This document shows, one piece after another, positions 25,334-27,955 of a stretch of 27,955 bases of DNA; the stretch's first letter is position 1, and every line of letters begins with the position of its first letter. Position numbers and translations under genes: made by a program. The stretch is from Thermoplasmata archaeon (GTDB lineage Archaea; Thermoplasmatota; Thermoplasmata; Thermoplasmatales; Thermoplasmataceae), in contig JAKAYM010000009.1 in assembly GCA_021826795.1 (NCBI GenBank), positions 1 through 27,955 on the forward strand, in the 5' to 3' direction. The notes beneath the pieces are model-generated. The model saw only the letters and a list, made by a program, of their open reading frames with translations, was not told where the DNA came from and did no database searches.

Positions 25334-26357
25334 GCCTTTCACCCCTTGTTTCATAGAATGTTATCCCAAGCTTCCTCTCTAAAGCTCTCATGTATATGCG
25401 CTCCATTTCTACAGATCTGAATTTTACCTTCTTATCCACATCAACAAGCCAGAGATTATAAACTTTATAACCGGTATAGCCATAAAATATTATATTTATT
25501 ATTTTTTCATCCATGCTGTATGGTTTCCCATCAAGTTCTTCATTGAAAAAATCCCTGGATATGACCTGAACTTTCATCGGCAGATCTTCTGGATCGGGAA
25601 GTACATCTGTGGATACATAATTTAGATTTATACCCTCAATACTTTTCCTGTACATAACAGGCTGTGTATAGCCTTTCTCCGTGGCAAATGATTTTATTAG
25701 ATAATGATCATTCCTGTATATCCCCGATTCCTTTTCTATGATTTTTAAAGTTTCCGGATCCTTTCTTGCAGTACCAAGCAGGTATTTTTTGAAGCAGTCG
25801 GTGTAACTGCTCTTTGCCATGAATATGAGTGTTATGTTTTTTTCAAATGCTTTTCTTATCATTTCTTTCAGTGTTTTTATATATTCGTACATAAAATTTT
25901 CATAGCCTTCAATGGGTAGCTGATCTATTCTGTGTGAAAGCCTGCCTTTCAGGGACCCATCAATGAATATATATTCTGGGGAATTCTCTTCCATGAATTT
26001 AAGTATTGATTTATGCTCAGAATGCTCCATGAGCAGTATTGTAAAATTTCTCTGATCCACAGGGTCAACTGCGACTATGTCAGCAAGAAAATCTGATGTT
26101 ATCTTATTCTTATAAAGTGTGTATGCCCTGATCAGGATGATATTCTTACCGTTGTAAAGCATTCTGAGGAATTCGGAGCTATCAGTTGCAGCCACATCAA
26201 TTTTCCCTGGATTATGTGGTTCAAATTTATGATAGTTGGATTCAAATAAATTTTTATAAAATTTATATATTTCAGATGTTTCATCCAGTTTCAGGTCTCT
26301 CCGGATAGAGTCATTGTTTTTTTCAAGATAATCCATAAACTCTGAGAAAGTGTCCAT
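25314..26357 (-). CDS. nurA: NurA nuclease
   Basis: A 347-residue NurA-family RNase-H-like nuclease that works with HerA to resect 5' ends. Conserved acidic residues are visible in AATDSSEF (Asp59) and FIDGSLKGRL (Asp133), the family's metal site. The C-terminus is basic (GERRARIRA). It is the first gene of the nurA-herA-mre11-rad50 operon, with GTGAT 5 nt before ATG 26357 and a T-rich TATA-like region upstream. It is divergent from the membrane protease gene. Confidence 0.9.
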   Translation of the reverse strand: MDTFSEFMDYLEKNNDSIRRDLKLDETSEIYKFYKNLFESNYHKFEPHNPGKIDVAATDSSEFLRMLYNGKNIILIRAYTLYKNKITSDFLADIVAVDPVDQRNFTILLMEHSEHKSILKFMEENSPEYIFIDGSLKGRLSHRIDQLPIEGYENFMYEYIKTLKEMIRKAFEKNITLIFMAKSSYTDCFKKYLLGTARKDPETLKIIEKESGIYRNDHYLIKSFATEKGYTQPVMYRKSIEGINLNYVSTDVLPDPEDLPMKVQVISRDFFNEELDGKPYSMDEKIINIIFYGYTGYKVYNLWLVDVDKKVKFRSVEMERIYMRALERKLGITFYETRGERRARIRA

Positions 26358-26523
26358 TTGAAATCACTATAATTCATTCAAAAATAAATCTTTCCATGAA
26401 ACATAATATATGGACATATATATTTAATAAAGAATATAAATATAATCGTAAAGGTTTAAAAGCCGTGCTACATTATGATATGTTGCCATCAATGTATAAA
26501 CCACAGTAAATGCAGGGATTATT

Positions 26524-27603
26524 ATGCTTCAGAGTATAAAGGTTGAAAATGAGAACATGAAGGATGTTATCGAGACGGTAAAATCAAAAATAAATACGTA
26601 TGAAGTCATAGCTAATCCTGCGAGTATTAAATTTTTATTCTTTGACAGCGACAATCCCGATATCAATCAACAGTTTGATGAATTAAGGAAAATACTTGTT
26701 CCGGAAGGTTATATACCATTTCTGGTTCTTGATACAGAGCATTATGTAGAGGTAGGAATCAGGCCCAAGTCTACATACCGTAGTAACAGAGTTAATTTCA
26801 TAATGCTCATACTCACACTGGCATCCACAATATACGTTGGCTCCATATATGCCAGTAGTTTTGTCCACCCGGGACCTTTTGCAGAAGAGTATAAATTGCT
26901 TTATGGTTTGGTATTCTTTTCGCTGCCACTGATGTTTATTCTTGGAATACATGAAACAGCACATTACGTAGTTGCAAAGAAATACAGTGTAAATGCATCA
27001 TTGCCATTCTTCATACCGTTCCCATATATGATAGGCACGTTCGGTGCATTTGTATCATTGCGTGACCCTGTTCCAACAAGGAAAGCTATGGCTGAAATAG
27101 GTGCTGCAGGTCCTATTGCTGGATTTCTTGCTGCAATACCGTTGTTGTTCCTGGCACAGTATTTTGAGAGTGTGTTCAAGCCTATAGGTAACTATATACC
27201 CTTTGTGCTGAACTACCCGGAAATATATCATCTTTTCGGAATTATGGAGCCGTCCGGTGTACCCATATTCCCTATGGTATTCGCCGTTTGGGTAGGCATG
27301 TTTGCCACCGCTATGAACCTAATACCGGCAGGTCAGCTGGATGGTGGACATATTGCACGAGGTATCCTGGGGCCAAAATCCTACATAGTTGGATATATAT
27401 TCATAGGATTTTTGCTCTATCTTACAATAGCATACGATTATCTTGGATGGTTTTTCCTGGCACTCTTTGTCATCTTCATGGGCATGGTACATCCTCCTGC
27501 TCTGAATGATTATGAAAAAATATCCAAATTCGATGTTGGAATAGCGGTATTTGCACTTGTTATGTTTGTTCTAACCTTTACGCCGCTGCCGATTAAACCC
27601 TAA
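26524..27603 (+). CDS. Site-2 protease-type membrane metalloprotease (M50 family)
   Basis: A 359-residue zinc protease in the membrane. A soluble N-terminal domain (1-88) is followed by about six membrane helices. The zinc motif is HETAH (His143, Glu144, His147) and the third ligand lies in NLIPAGQLDGG (Asp273). The proline-rich loop PFFIPFPYMIGTFGAF and AGPIAGF are typical of this archaeal branch. It would cleave membrane-anchored substrates, perhaps regulators; no substrate is encoded nearby. The gap to nurA (26358-26523) is AT-rich, with TATA-like TTTAAAAG near 26452. GGGAT lies 4 nt before the ATG. Confidence 0.9.
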   Translation: MLQSIKVENENMKDVIETVKSKINTYEVIANPASIKFLFFDSDNPDINQQFDELRKILVPEGYIPFLVLDTEHYVEVGIRPKSTYRSNRVNFIMLILTLASTIYVGSIYASSFVHPGPFAEEYKLLYGLVFFSLPLMFILGIHETAHYVVAKKYSVNASLPFFIPFPYMIGTFGAFVSLRDPVPTRKAMAEIGAAGPIAGFLAAIPLLFLAQYFESVFKPIGNYIPFVLNYPEIYHLFGIMEPSGVPIFPMVFAVWVGMFATAMNLIPAGQLDGGHIARGILGPKSYIVGYIFIGFLLYLTIAYDYLGWFFLALFVIFMGMVHPPALNDYEKISKFDVGIAVFALVMFVLTFTPLPIKP

Positions 27604-27637
27604 AAAATTAATAACTAAAAAATAATATGGAGATAAC

Positions 27638-27710
27638 GGGCTTGTGGTCCAGTGGTTATGACGCTTCCCTCACACGGAAGAAATCGCCGGTTCAAATCCG
27701 GCCAGGCCCA
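27638..27710 (+). tRNA. tRNA-Val (anticodon CAC)
   Basis: All four stems fold: acceptor GGGCTTG with CAGGCCC, a D arm closed by GTC/GAC, anticodon stem CTTCC/GGAAG with loop CTCACAC (anticodon CAC), variable loop AAATC, and T stem GCCGG/CCGGC with loop TTCAAAT. The discriminator is A. CCA is not encoded and there is no intron. It starts 34 nt after the protease stop. Confidence 0.96.
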
Positions 27711-27730
27711 TCATACCGTTGGGGATATAG

Positions 27731-27790
27731 ATAAGGCCGAAAAACGTGCCGGTTTTTATATCTCATTTCAACAATTTTAGTCGGCCTTAT
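27731..27790. repeat. Nested inverted repeat downstream of tRNA-Val
   Basis: ATAAGGCCGA (27731-27740) and TCGGCCTTAT (27781-27790) are perfect 10-bp complements. Inside, AAAAAC (27740-27745) and GTTTTT (27752-27757) form a second hairpin with loop GTGCCG. The structure lies between the tRNA and a convergent gene end. It may be a transcription barrier for both sides, a small RNA, or the trace of a mobile element. Confidence 0.6.
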
Positions 27791-27867
27791 TGGATTTCAA
27801 CAAATCTTCAAAAAAATATTCTGGTGGTCTTCTAAGCTATAAGGGTGCATTTAAGAATAACTCTGCA

Positions 27868-27955
27868 TTAAGAAAGGTAAGGGTATGCATAGAAGATAGC
27901 AATCAATAAACCAACCACTATTGATGAGTAGGCCCAAGCAATCGTGTAATAGGTC
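27868..27955 (-). CDS. C-terminal end of a membrane protein (partial)
   Basis: A minus-strand frame enters from the right edge and ends TAA, giving 28 residues. IAWAYSSIVVGLLIAIFYAYPYLS reads as one terminal membrane helix rich in aromatic residues. The family cannot be told. It converges on the tRNA and the inverted repeat. Confidence 0.5.
   Translation of the reverse strand, partial: TYYTIAWAYSSIVVGLLIAIFYAYPYLS

Noticed and set aside
27777..27909. Plus-strand frame of about 40 codons after tRNA-Val
   Set aside because: It has no good start or ribosome-binding site, overlaps the inverted repeat, and lies opposite a more protein-like membrane segment on the minus strand.

Overview
The window looks like low-GC chromosomal DNA from an acidophilic, thermophilic euryarchaeon of the order Thermoplasmatales, most likely a Ferroplasma-like organism. 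The support is a class II ribonucleotide reductase carrying an intein, a nurA-herA-mre11-rad50 repair operon, a DRG-type GTPase next to a HemK2-like methyltransferase, a bacterio-opsin-activator-type (HTH-10) regulator, archaeal TATA boxes about 26 nt upstream of start codons (leaderless mRNAs), and GGTGA ribosome-binding sites inside operons. The genus is inferred from gene content only.

Layout. 1-115: the end of an unidentified gene. 161-1924 (-): a DUF35 gene with a broken thiolase-superfamily gene upstream of it (one in-frame stop and one frameshift). 2086-4056 (+): an acetyl-CoA-synthetase-like acyl-CoA ligase. 4152-7538 (-): nrdJ with a 358-residue intein inserted directly before the catalytic thiyl-radical cysteine. 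7760-10012 (+): a folate one-carbon pair, a cyclodeaminase-family protein and formate-THF ligase. 10013-10410: a gap that may hold gene relics. 10411-13250 (-): an intact operon of isovaleryl-CoA-dehydrogenase-type flavoprotein, thiolase-fold protein and DUF35 protein. 13364-14569 (+): threonine dehydratase. 14573-15494 (-): acylphosphatase and an HTH-10 regulator. 15605-18127 (+): cytochrome bd oxidase cydAB, divergent from the regulator with an 18-bp palindrome between them. 18232-19853 (-): HemK2-like methyltransferase and DRG GTPase. 19996-26357 (-): nurA-herA-mre11-rad50. 26524-27603 (+): a site-2-protease-type membrane metalloprotease. 27638-27710 (+): tRNA-Val(CAC). After that come a nested inverted repeat and the end of a membrane-protein gene on the minus strand.

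The most interesting system is the acyl-CoA module. Both thiolase-fold proteins lack the nucleophilic cysteine (EGGGATGG or ESGGAIGG where thiolases have a cysteine), and the C-terminal catalytic cysteine is replaced by histidine. Each gene is paired with a DUF35 gene. That arrangement recalls the steroid side-chain aldolase Ltp2-ChsH2(DUF35) rather than a true thiolase. Together with the isovaleryl-CoA-dehydrogenase-type enzyme upstream, it suggests retro-aldol cleavage of beta-methyl, beta-hydroxyacyl-CoAs, for example 3-hydroxyisovaleryl-CoA to acetone and acetyl-CoA, or shortening of isoprenoid chains. This is an inference that can be tested. The other genes are mostly housekeeping: deoxynucleotide synthesis, one-carbon metabolism, isoleucine synthesis or threonine breakdown, respiration, translation-factor modification and DNA-end resection.
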